Notes under the pieces: generated by a model
Seen by the model: only the letters and a program-made list of their open reading frames with translations
Databases searched by the model: none
Told to the model about the DNA's origin: nothing
Shown here: positions 6,331 to 13,069 of the stretch, one piece after another
Position numbering within the stretch: the stretch's first letter is position 1
Layout: each line of letters opens with the position of its first letter
Source: an uncultured Prevotellaceae bacterium
Lineage (GTDB): Bacteria > Bacteroidota > Bacteroidia > Bacteroidales > Bacteroidaceae
DNA length: 13,069 bases
Direction of reading: 5' to 3'
Assembly: GCA_902775075.1 (NCBI GenBank)
Contig: CACYKX010000129.1
Span: 1 to 13,069 of the forward strand
Made by a program: the position numbers and the translations under genes

Positions 6331-9300
6331 CTATATGTCCTCCTCTGCTGCCATTGGATAACCTGTAGATTTCGCTTTTTCTTCTGAAGCAGTATCTTTC
6401 AGGTTAGGTCTGATCATCGAGGTGTACGCCTCAATGATATGACGCCAGTCATTTAGTTTCATTCCATCATACCTATCACCAAACTTATTGATGACTTCTT
6501 CCTGAATGCTCATATTACTCATCTCACGATCCATTTGAAGCAAATTATATATCAGGTTGCGAACCTCTCTATCATCCTCTACATGACGAAGCACAGAACC
6601 TGGAGCGACAAAACGTACCTCTTTGGCTTTCTTTCCTCGTTTTGAAGGCGTTGCTACTTTCATCGAGGGCTGTGAAGAACCTTGGCTCATGCTCTCACCA
6701 CTTGCCACTCTCACCATATTGTGAATATCATTCACATAGTTGCGTACAGCAATGAAGTCCTTGCCAAACGTATTTAGCCATTCGTATTGTGCAAACGGTT
6801 CTTCTTCAAGCAACGTGTTTGGCGTAATATCACCATTATCACAAACATACGTGATGATACTCTTGATATATTCTTCTTGCAGGGAGTTCAGCGTGGTGTC
6901 CGACAGGAACTGCGAGAATCGCTCCATAGCTACATGACGATCTACGCCAATCTGTGAGCGGATAAATGCACCCACGCTGTCGCCACATATCATATTGCTC
7001 TTGGCAATAAACTTCTCATAATCCTCCTTCGTGCCCAGTTCCTTCCAGCATATCTTCTCCAGTTCGCAGATGTCTTCGAAAGATAACTTCTCCATATTGA
7101 CAATCTTCTGGATTACAGGCAACTCCTTATTCTCTGCCAAGAAGTCCATCACACGCTGTTTGTATGATTTCTGTAGCGTTACATCAGTTGGTGATTCCTT
7201 CGTCTCTACAGTATCTTTAATATTGATGGTAAACTTCTGATTGGTCGTACCAGTCAGAAACTGCACCAATTCCCTGATTTCCTTACGAACATATTCCAGT
7301 TTGTCAAGCGATGCAGTTTCCCAGAAGTCATGATTGGATATCTGCTTAATAAGCGGCATCTTATCATTCACCTGTTTGATGCTAGCCTTCTCCTGTAGTT
7401 TATTGGCAATCTTCTCCACTACCAACTTAGACTTGTCACTACTAACAGCCTCATCAACCTGTGACAACTCAATATTGAGCATCAGGATGTCAAACTTGAC
7501 AGCTCCCATATTCGCTGTACCATTTACCAACAACGGGGCTATAACGTCTTTCAGTTCAATGCCATCCGTATTCGAGAGATATACCCAAGTTTCCTTCTGG
7601 CGATACTTATCTACGATATCCCAATGTTCACGTACAGAGATATGCTTGTCGTTCAACTCCTTTACCTGCCCCATCAGAATTGCTTTCACTTCATCATGCA
7701 AGGCTTTTGCCACCTCGTCATTCTGGAACTGCTCATGCTGTAGTGCTATAGCCAGGTCAACACGCAAGTCAAACAGTCTCTGTGTGAGTGATATCGACTT
7801 CATGGGTTCAAAACCTTTGGGATTCTCGCCAAAGAATTCAAAGTTGCCACACCAGTCAAAGATATAGAAGAATTTCTTGTCTCTGTCCGCTGGTGTTTCT
7901 CCCTCATCAAATATCTCTTCCGACAATCGTGTACCACGACCTATCATCTGCAGGAACTTAATCTTTGAGCGTACTTGCTTGAAGAATACCAAGTTCAAGA
8001 TATCAGGCACATCAATACCCGTATCAAGCATATCCACAGAGACAGCAATCTGAGGCATCTTACCTCTCACCTCAAAGGAATCAATAAGACTCTGAGCATA
8101 GTTTACCGTATTGTCTATCAGTTGACAGAAATCATCGCCAAGGGCAGGATACAGCAACTTGAATCTATCTACTATCAGTACCGCATGATTATGGTTATAA
8201 GCAAAGATAATAGTCTTGCCGATGGTGTCACCACCATTTATCTTCAAGCCATTATCCATCAAGTCAATAATCACCTTGTCAACGGTGTTCTGATTGAAGA
8301 TATAGCTAAACAGCTCATCGTGCTCAATATTGCGCTTATACAGTTCGTCATCCGGAATGTTCTGCTTTGCTTTTTCATATTTCCAGATGCTCTCCATCTG
8401 CTGTTTCTCCTCCTCAGACAGCTTATCATACTTGATACCGTTCTTCAAGATATCTGTGGTACGAGACAATACAATCTTATTTACCAGATAACCATCATCA
8501 ACAGCCTCATCAAGCAGATATTCGAAATTAGGCTCTCCACTTTCACGCTCAAACAGCTCATACGTACTTCTGTCATCATCCTCTCTGGGTGTGGCAGTCA
8601 GTCCCACCATCAACGCATCAAAATAGCTGAGGATAGATGTATATTTGCCAAAGATGCTACGATGCACCTCGTCAATCACTATCAAGTCAAACCTACCAAT
8701 AGAGAACTCTTTCAGTTCCGTATCGATATAGTTAATCATAGTCTGATAGGTGCTGAATAGGATGCGAGCCTTCATCACGCTCTCCTTATCCGTTGGCTTA
8801 AAATCATCCAATCGTGCTGTCGTCGCACTAGGTAGCAGTTTGGTGAAGTTCTTATGCGCTTGCTTCACCAATGCAGTACGGTCTACCAGGAACAGGATGT
8901 TCTTTGCCCATCCGTTGCGCATCATCACATCACAAAGCGATATGGCAACACGCGTCTTACCCGTACCAGTAGCCATCACCAGCAACCCCCTGCGATGCAT
9001 CCCGTTGAAGTTCTCGCAGATAGCTTTGATAGCTCGTTTCTGATATTCGCGGTTAGTTATCTCGTCGCTAATATTGAGGTCTGTGATGCCGTTTCTTCCA
9101 CGTCGCTGTATCAGCACCATCAGGTCATCCTCTGTATGGAATCCGTATACTCGCCTTGCAGGATAACCCAAACCATCAATAATATACGTCTTGAAGCCAT
9201 TAGTATAATAGATGACAGGTCTTACCCCATATTGTCGCTCCAGACAGTCAGCATACAAGATTGCTTGCTGACGTCCTACCTCTGGCGACTTGGTAGCTCG

Positions 9301-10050
9301 TTTGGCTTCTACGACTGCCAGGGGCTTACCATTCGCACCAAACAGCACGTAGTCCACATATCCCATGCCACTACTATTAGGCATACCAGTAACTTCAATC
9401 TCAATACAAGCCTTACTGGGCACAATGGCCCCTTCTTTATCCAGCACTTCCCACTTGGCTTCTTCCAGTAGCAAGTCGATAAACAGCTTGCGTGTCTCAG
9501 CCTCGCTATAGTTTATCTTGTCGGATATATCATGAGGTGCATTTACAGCTTCCTTTGGTACGCTCTCAATAAACTGCGCTGTTGCAGTAGGAACCGTATT
9601 CTGGGGTACTACCGTTAGTGTAGGCCTATTTGGTATCAGGTCCTTGCTGAATGGTGCCAAGCTCTTTACTACACCAAGTTTCATCAAGATACCACCTACC
9701 ACATTATATATATTCAGAAGCGTAAAGTAGGCTTCCCTACCCTTCACGCCTCCATCATGAGCAGCCTTGTTTCCTATCTTACGTACATAATGAGCCGCCA
9801 TCATCAGCCTGTCATCGTCGCCAATGAACTGCGTAAACGGTTCACTCGACATCATTTCAAGCAACGAGGTCCGCTTATCCAGTTCTATGCCTTTCAGCGT
9901 ATAGATAGCCTTAACTATCCACTCTAAGGCTCTGCGACCATTCAACGCACACACGTCATAGTTGGTCTGCTGGGTGTCCTCTGCTGCACTGCAAAAGCCG
10001 TATAGGTCTTTCAGTGGCTCAATGTCCTTTAGATAGTCAAAGTTCTTCAT
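6331..10050 (-). CDS. hsdR: Type I restriction enzyme endonuclease/translocase subunit HsdR (EcoEI-like)
   Basis: At 1239 residues this is the ATP-dependent translocating and cleaving subunit of a type I R-M enzyme. Residues 1-130 are a helical DUF4145-like N-terminal domain (NGRRALEWIVKAIY, KIGNKAAHDGG). About 180-300 is the PD-(D/E)XK nuclease: D233 in GYVDYVLFG, E248 and K250 in VVEAKRA, then the QxxxY-like RQQAILYAD motif. The SF2 motor follows: MATGTGKT (359-366), DEVH (460-463), TATP (485-488), DTGIDVPDILNLVFFK near 675, and QMIGRGTR (701-708). About 900-1220 is the EcoEI-type C-terminal region that docks on the methyltransferase. All key residues are intact. The start ATG at 10050 lies 39 bases after hsdS. 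It cuts DNA that lacks HsdM methylation, after translocation, far from the recognition site. Confidence 0.97.
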   Translation of the reverse strand: MKNFDYLKDIEPLKDLYGFCSAAEDTQQTNYDVCALNGRRALEWIVKAIYTLKGIELDKRTSLLEMMSSEPFTQFIGDDDRLMMAAHYVRKIGNKAAHDGGVKGREAYFTLLNIYNVVGGILMKLGVVKSLAPFSKDLIPNRPTLTVVPQNTVPTATAQFIESVPKEAVNAPHDISDKINYSEAETRKLFIDLLLEEAKWEVLDKEGAIVPSKACIEIEVTGMPNSSGMGYVDYVLFGANGKPLAVVEAKRATKSPEVGRQQAILYADCLERQYGVRPVIYYTNGFKTYIIDGLGYPARRVYGFHTEDDLMVLIQRRGRNGITDLNISDEITNREYQKRAIKAICENFNGMHRRGLLVMATGTGKTRVAISLCDVMMRNGWAKNILFLVDRTALVKQAHKNFTKLLPSATTARLDDFKPTDKESVMKARILFSTYQTMINYIDTELKEFSIGRFDLIVIDEVHRSIFGKYTSILSYFDALMVGLTATPREDDDRSTYELFERESGEPNFEYLLDEAVDDGYLVNKIVLSRTTDILKNGIKYDKLSEEEKQQMESIWKYEKAKQNIPDDELYKRNIEHDELFSYIFNQNTVDKVIIDLMDNGLKINGGDTIGKTIIFAYNHNHAVLIVDRFKLLYPALGDDFCQLIDNTVNYAQSLIDSFEVRGKMPQIAVSVDMLDTGIDVPDILNLVFFKQVRSKIKFLQMIGRGTRLSEEIFDEGETPADRDKKFFYIFDWCGNFEFFGENPKGFEPMKSISLTQRLFDLRVDLAIALQHEQFQNDEVAKALHDEVKAILMGQVKELNDKHISVREHWDIVDKYRQKETWVYLSNTDGIELKDVIAPLLVNGTANMGAVKFDILMLNIELSQVDEAVSSDKSKLVVEKIANKLQEKASIKQVNDKMPLIKQISNHDFWETASLDKLEYVRKEIRELVQFLTGTTNQKFTINIKDTVETKESPTDVTLQKSYKQRVMDFLAENKELPVIQKIVNMEKLSFEDICELEKICWKELGTKEDYEKFIAKSNMICGDSVGAFIRSQIGVDRHVAMERFSQFLSDTTLNSLQEEYIKSIITYVCDNGDITPNTLLEEEPFAQYEWLNTFGKDFIAVRNYVNDIHNMVRVASGESMSQGSSQPSMKVATPSKRGKKAKEVRFVAPGSVLRHVEDDREVRNLIYNLLQMDREMSNMSIQEEVINKFGDRYDGMKLNDWRHIIEAYTSMIRPNLKDTASEEKAKSTGYPMAAEEDI

Positions 10051-10080
10051 ATCGCTTGACAGTTTGGGGTTAGACGTTAC

Positions 10081-10097
10081 TTAACTGATTCAGTTAA
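10081..10097. repeat. Perfect 17-bp palindrome over the hsdS stop, upstream of hsdR
   Basis: TTAACTGA-T-TCAGTTAA has two 8-base arms that are exact reverse complements around one central base. It covers the last codons and TGA stop of hsdS and lies 31-47 bases upstream of the hsdR ATG. The central spacing is too short for a good RNA hairpin, so a dimeric protein-binding site or a chance palindrome in AT-rich DNA are the main options. No terminator-like T-run follows on the coding strand. Confidence 0.4.
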
Positions 10098-11205
10098 AAT
10101 AATAATCCATACGGCTATTAAACAGCGTTTCAACCTCCTTGATGGACTGCTTTATGAGTTTTTTTTGATGTTCAATGCCTTTTATACTCTCAGAGAATCG
10201 TTGTTGTATTGAAATGTGTGGGATTATCGTTCTAAGGTCTCTCAATACAAATAATTTTAACTCAGCGAAAGTAGCACCAGAAGCAACAACAGAATACGTC
10301 TTTTTTATCAACAAACTCATAATGAATTTCAACGTTTCGCTTGTATATGATTCTGAATCTACATGAACCCACAACACACGACCATCTTTATAATATCTAG
10401 GTTGTTCTGTATTTACTATCCATATATTACCTTTTGCATTTATAGATGGAATAAGCAAATCTCCGATTATGGGAACACCAGATATTTCCTTAACGACTTC
10501 GTAATGTTCTGGAGTTATGAATAGAGTAAAATTCACATCATCACCATTACTTAATGTCATTAGTTCTGTCCCACGTATAAATGGTATTCCTTTGTCTACT
10601 ACATCTTCAATTAAAACTCTCTTAAAAGAAGAAACTTGACACTTATCGCCCAAACGTATAACCTTCCACCCCTTATCATTGGTGATAGGGTCGCCAAACA
10701 TTTCATAGAAGAGAGACTGCGCCAGATTATCCAACTCTTTTAATTGGGCTTTCTTCTTTTCAATGATGGAACTCAGCAAGTCCAACTCTTCAACAATATG
10801 CTGCTGTTCGGAAAGTGGGGGTATTTTGAGCGTAATATTTCTAAAAGATGGCATATCTAAGTTCTTCTGCGCCATCCCTTTTCCAAGCAAATAGATTTCA
10901 TCGTTCAATGCAATAATATGCCAATTCAGAAAATCCTGAGCAATCTTATCAACCTTACTTCTTATAGTCAATCCACTATCATTCAAAAAGAATTTCCCTT
11001 TGACAAACCTCGTACATTGCTTAGACATTGCGAATCTAGCAATAACGATACTATCACTTCGATTAAATCTATCCATTCTAAATGTTTCACCACCACCTCC
11101 GTAAACAGGATAGATAGTTCCGCCATCCTTTTTTTGAACTACACGTGTACCGTATTCAACATAACACACTTCATCCAGTTTCTTATAATCCCAACCTTCT
11201 TTCAT
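10090..11205 (-). CDS. hsdS: Type I R-M specificity subunit HsdS
   Basis: A 371-residue DNA-recognition subunit that sets the bipartite target for both methylation and cleavage. It shows the usual two half-subunits. TRD1 is at about 1-125, including YPVYGGGGETFRMDRFN. The central conserved helix is at about 128-172 (PPLSEQQHIVEELDLLSSII, ending FYEMFGDP). TRD2 is at about 178-325, including PFIRGTELM and GDLLIPSINAKGNIWIV. The distal conserved helix is at about 328-371 (SIQQRFSESIKGIEHQKKLI). It is somewhat shorter than many HsdS proteins but has all four parts. ATG 11205 is three bases after the hsdM stop, indicating coupled translation. Its base composition looks more AT-rich than hsdM or hsdR, as is common for exchangeable TRDs. 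The target sequence cannot be read from the protein. No second or silent hsdS copy is visible in the window. Confidence 0.96.
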   Translation of the reverse strand: MKEGWDYKKLDEVCYVEYGTRVVQKKDGGTIYPVYGGGGETFRMDRFNRSDSIVIARFAMSKQCTRFVKGKFFLNDSGLTIRSKVDKIAQDFLNWHIIALNDEIYLLGKGMAQKNLDMPSFRNITLKIPPLSEQQHIVEELDLLSSIIEKKKAQLKELDNLAQSLFYEMFGDPITNDKGWKVIRLGDKCQVSSFKRVLIEDVVDKGIPFIRGTELMTLSNGDDVNFTLFITPEHYEVVKEISGVPIIGDLLIPSINAKGNIWIVNTEQPRYYKDGRVLWVHVDSESYTSETLKFIMSLLIKKTYSVVASGATFAELKLFVLRDLRTIIPHISIQQRFSESIKGIEHQKKLIKQSIKEVETLFNSRMDYYFN

Positions 11206-11208
11206 ATA

Positions 11209-12702
11209 CTACATGAATTTAGTACGGAACTCATTAATGGCAGCTGCAATCTCACTTTCCAAGGCTTCTATGCGACCTTGAATCACCTCAGTACTGTCAT
11301 ACTCAACCTTCTCACGCTCCACCTCCTTGTACTTGTTGATGGAGAGCACATAGTCGTTCTGGCGAATCTCGTCAACGGGCACCAAGAAAGACTTGTCTTT
11401 GCGTGTACGCTGGGCTTCGGCTTCGAGGTTGTGGAAACGGGCCACAACGTCTGGAATGTCATTCTCTGTTACCTCTGTGCGCTTTTGGTCAAGGGAGTAG
11501 CCATCGGCTTGCATGTCGTAGAACCACACTTTATCTGTACCACCTGCACCAGTCTTTGTGAAGATCAGCACGGCTGTACTAACACCAGAATAAGGCTGGA
11601 ACACGCCACTCGGCATAGAGATGACTGCACGAAGTGTATGATTCTCTACCAACTCCTTACGCAAAGCTACGTGAGCATTGGAGTTACCAAACAGCACACC
11701 ATCTGGGACAATGCTTGCACAGCGTCCACCAGTTTGCAACATACGAACAAACAGCGAGACAAACAGCAATTCCGTTTTCTTGGTATTTGTGATTGCTAAT
11801 AAGGATTTGTTTATGTCCTCACTATCCACACTGCCTGCAAATGGTGGGTTGGCTAAGCAAAGGGTATATTTCTCTGTGTCATTATTGCTTGATGATAGGC
11901 TGTCACGATAAGCCACATCCGGCTCTTCTACGCCATGTAGCATCAGGTTCATCGCACCTATGCGCAACATGGTGCTGTCTGTATCGAAACCATGAAACAT
12001 GCTGCCTCTGAAATGCTCAGCGTTCTCTTTCTTCAAGAGTTCTTGCTTGTAGTTCTCAGCAATATACTTGGCACTCTCCACAATGAAGCCGGCACTACCC
12101 ATAGCAGGGTCGCAGATCTCGTCCTTCAACGTGGGCTGCATCAGCTCTACCATCATGCGGATAATATGCCTAGGTGTACGGAATTGACCGTTATTGCCAC
12201 TAGCTGCCATTTTGCCAAGAATATACTCATAGACATCACCCATGGCATCGCGGTTGGTCATATCCAGTGCATCCACGCCGTCCACAATCTTTGTCAATGT
12301 GCGTGGGTTCTGAATCAAGAATACGGCATCGCGCATAAAACGACTGTAGGCAGATGATTTTCCCTCACTGAGATTTTTGATGAAGGAAAAGGCATCGTTG
12401 CGGATGGTGTTAAACATCTGGGTTGCCTCCATGTTCTTGAACACATGCCAACGCAGAGAATTATAGGGAACGTCATTATCCGTCTCAGGATTATGCCACA
12501 TTCCCTCTTTAAACGTAGGGTTGACAATCTTCACGCCTAAGATATTGGCTTCTGCCTCCTTCTTCAGCTGTGCATCGTCTATCATCTTCATAAAGAAGAG
12601 ATAAGTCATTTGTTCCAATACCGACATGGGATTCGTGATTCCACCGACCCAATAGGTATCCCATATCGCATCGATCCTATTTTTAATGTCTCCTGTAACC
12701 AT
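11209..12702 (-). CDS. hsdM: Type I R-M adenine methyltransferase subunit HsdM
   Basis: A 497-residue N6-adenine DNA methyltransferase subunit, using S-adenosylmethionine. Residues 1-150 are the HsdM N-terminal helical domain (IDAIWDTYWVGGITNPMSVL, FFMKMIDD). The catalytic domain has GQFRTPRHI (173-181), the AdoMet-binding motif I DPAMGSAGF (198-206), FHGFDTDSTMLRIGAMNLML near 236-255 (motif II region), and the catalytic motif IV NPPF (285-288). The C-terminal part (about 440-497) carries the helices that pack on HsdS. Length and motifs are normal. It is the first gene of the array, with ATG at 12702 downstream of a TAGTTTTG box and a perfect dyad. The methyltransferase, specificity and endonuclease order (M-S-R) on one strand lets protection appear before cutting. 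Confidence 0.97.
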   Translation of the reverse strand: MVTGDIKNRIDAIWDTYWVGGITNPMSVLEQMTYLFFMKMIDDAQLKKEAEANILGVKIVNPTFKEGMWHNPETDNDVPYNSLRWHVFKNMEATQMFNTIRNDAFSFIKNLSEGKSSAYSRFMRDAVFLIQNPRTLTKIVDGVDALDMTNRDAMGDVYEYILGKMAASGNNGQFRTPRHIIRMMVELMQPTLKDEICDPAMGSAGFIVESAKYIAENYKQELLKKENAEHFRGSMFHGFDTDSTMLRIGAMNLMLHGVEEPDVAYRDSLSSSNNDTEKYTLCLANPPFAGSVDSEDINKSLLAITNTKKTELLFVSLFVRMLQTGGRCASIVPDGVLFGNSNAHVALRKELVENHTLRAVISMPSGVFQPYSGVSTAVLIFTKTGAGGTDKVWFYDMQADGYSLDQKRTEVTENDIPDVVARFHNLEAEAQRTRKDKSFLVPVDEIRQNDYVLSINKYKEVEREKVEYDSTEVIQGRIEALESEIAAAINEFRTKFM

Positions 12703-12708
12703 TGAATT

Positions 12709-12738
12709 ATATAGTTTTAGTAAGCACCAAAACTATAT
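12709..12738. repeat. Perfect 10-bp inverted repeat between hsdM start and its candidate promoter
   Basis: ATATAGTTTT (12709-12718) and AAAACTATAT (12729-12738) are exact reverse complements separated by ten bases. The dyad lies 7-36 bases upstream of the hsdM ATG and overlaps the TAGTTTTG box. If transcription starts about 7 bases after the box, the start falls in the spacer, so the symmetry would act as DNA (an operator) in that transcript. In a longer transcript it would be a hairpin close to the start codon. Either reading suggests control of hsdM expression. Confidence 0.6.
12728..12735 (-). promoter_or_regulatory. Bacteroidota -7 box (TAGTTTTG) of a candidate hsdM promoter
   Basis: On the minus strand the bases read TAGTTTTG, an exact match to the Bacteroides -7 consensus TAnnTTTG. 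A TTTG that could serve as the -33 element lies 29 bases further upstream (12765-12768), longer than the usual gap, so only half of the promoter is convincing. A second TAnnTTTG match, TATCTTTG at 12845-12852, lies inside the big hairpin and has no -33 partner. The predicted leader from the first box would be about 20 bases. Confidence 0.4.
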
Positions 12739-12751
12739 CTTCAGGTTTGAT

Positions 12752-12841
12752 TACAGGTATATACCAAAAGACCTCAGGACACAAAAGAAGCGCGAGTCAT
12801 GGCTCTTCTCTCGTATCGTGAGGTCCTAGGAATTACCTGTA
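12752..12841. repeat. Nested imperfect inverted repeat (structure B)
   Basis: Nested complementary blocks are TACAGGTA (12752-12759) with TACCTGTA (12834-12841), GACCTCA (12770-12776) with TGAGGTC (12819-12825), and AGAAG (12786-12790) with CTTCT (12805-12809). The blocks pair in the correct nested order. Its right half reuses bases 12819-12841, which also belong to the larger hairpin 12813-12936, so the two folds exclude each other. Confidence 0.5.
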
Positions 12842-12936
12842 CTACAAAGATATAAGTCATGCCCGCGCTATCGCACGGGCACCGGCTGACTTATTCATGT
12901 AGTACAATCGTTGAAATTTCCTAGGTTTCACGATAC
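12813..12936. repeat. 124-base long imperfect inverted repeat (structure A)
   Basis: Five nested blocks pair, from outside in: GTATCGTGA (12813-12821) with TCACGATAC (12928-12936), CCTAGGAA (12825-12832) with TTCCTAGG (12918-12925), TGTACTACA (12838-12846) with TGTAGTACA (12898-12906), ATAAGTCA (12852-12859) with TGACTTAT (12887-12894), and the GC-rich tip GCCCGCGC (12861-12868) with GCACGGGC (12873-12880), which has one mismatch around a TATC loop. About 41 base pairs in order cannot reasonably be chance. It could be a folded leader RNA, a recombination or replication site, or a small hairpin mobile element. No clear target-site duplication flanks it. Confidence 0.75.
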
Positions 12937-12944
12937 TCTGAATA

Positions 12945-13065
12945 AATAGCTGATGCTATTATTTTACCCACAAAAATCATACCGGCTCTCTGCTCTCAGA
13001 GACTGATGCTTTGCAGCATGCGCTGTTTTCTTGAGACCCTTGCGGGAACAAGCGACCAGAGGTCG
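12945..13065. repeat. Run of five consecutive small hairpins
   Basis: The hairpins are AATAGC-TGAT-GCTATT (12945-12960), TCTCTG-CTCT-CAGAGA (12987-13002), ATGCT-TTGC-AGCAT (13006-13019), CTTG/CCC with GGG/CAAG (13030-13052) and CGACC-AGA-GGTCG (13053-13065). Individually they are short and unremarkable, but their density is notable. The first could be a weak terminator for whatever lies to the right, although its stem is only two G-C pairs. The run may belong to a structured RNA or an intergenic repeat. Confidence 0.45.
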
Positions 13066-13069
13066 AACA

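Larger units (their letters stand above)
12703..13069. other. Gene-free leader region upstream of hsdM
   Basis: No convincing gene lies in these 367 bases. They hold the dyad and box next to hsdM, the two overlapping long inverted repeats, and from 12945 to 13065 a run of five small hairpins. All three minus-strand frames are open for 23-34 codons from the right edge (the longest ends with TAA at 12966-12964), so the tail of an upstream gene cannot be excluded. None of the frames looks clearly protein-like. On the plus strand a short frame from ATG 13006 stays open to the edge. I see no tRNA and no CRISPR repeat. Confidence 0.6.

Noticed and set aside
7334..7867. Plus-strand open frame of 177 codons
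   Set aside because: It is antisense to the hsdR C-terminal region, and its Ser/Phe-rich product is typical of a shadow frame.
7975..8760. Plus-strand open frame of 261 codons
   Set aside because: It lies wholly antisense to the motor region of hsdR, whose motifs are intact. Its product has no recognisable domain and the composition of a mirrored frame.
10918..11799. Plus-strand open frame of 293 codons
   Set aside because: It is antisense across the hsdM/hsdS junction. Both minus-strand genes are clearly coding, and the plus-strand product shows no family motif.
12813..12936. Retron-type or CRISPR-type element
   Set aside because: There is no reverse transcriptase or cas gene nearby and no regularly spaced direct repeats. 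Long inverted repeats alone do not support either.
12964..13068. 3' end of an upstream minus-strand gene (34 codons open to TAA)
   Set aside because: All three minus frames are open over much of this stretch, so the openness is uninformative. It is kept only as a possibility in the leader entry.

Overview
The window reads as Bacteroidota DNA (Prevotella/Segatella or Bacteroides type). It is AT-rich, strong Shine-Dalgarno sequences are absent upstream of the genes, and an exact TAnnTTTG -7 box lies upstream of the first gene. The encoded proteins also have a Bacteroidales flavour, for example a BspA-type leucine-rich repeat and an EcoEI-like HsdR with a DUF4145-type front end. The genus call is inference.

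Every convincing gene is on the minus strand, in one long, tightly packed array read from right to left. At the right end (12703-13069) is a gene-free leader of about 370 bases, unusually rich in inverted repeats. It includes two large mutually exclusive hairpins and a perfect dyad over a candidate hsdM promoter. Next comes a complete type I restriction-modification system: hsdM (12702-11209), hsdS (11205-10090, two target-recognition domains) and hsdR (10050-6331).

From 6279 leftward, after only a 51-base gap, the same operon appears to continue with a second module. It contains a RapA/DrmD-type SNF2 helicase motor (6279-4339) and a protein that looks like the missing C-terminal part of that helicase (4333-3167). 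These are followed by an Hsp70/actin-fold ATPase without a substrate-binding domain (3162-1711), a protein joining a BspA-like leucine-rich repeat to a domain usually found in front of HNH nucleases (1709-141), and the first 37 codons of a coiled-coil gene cut by the window edge (111-1). Junctions within this module are 1 to 29 bases.

In function, HsdM and HsdS would methylate host DNA at a bipartite site, and HsdR would cut unmodified DNA. The second module, a dsDNA translocase plus an Hsp70-like switch plus a recognition or adaptor protein, has the composition of an antiphage conflict system embedded behind an R-M system. I cannot match it with confidence to a named system. The most decisive local oddity is at 4417-4339: the helicase and the next gene overlap in adjacent frames at an A5 run. 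A -1 shift there would rejoin them into one protein of about 1040 residues of normal family architecture. This could be programmed frameshifting, a disabling indel, or true gene fission.
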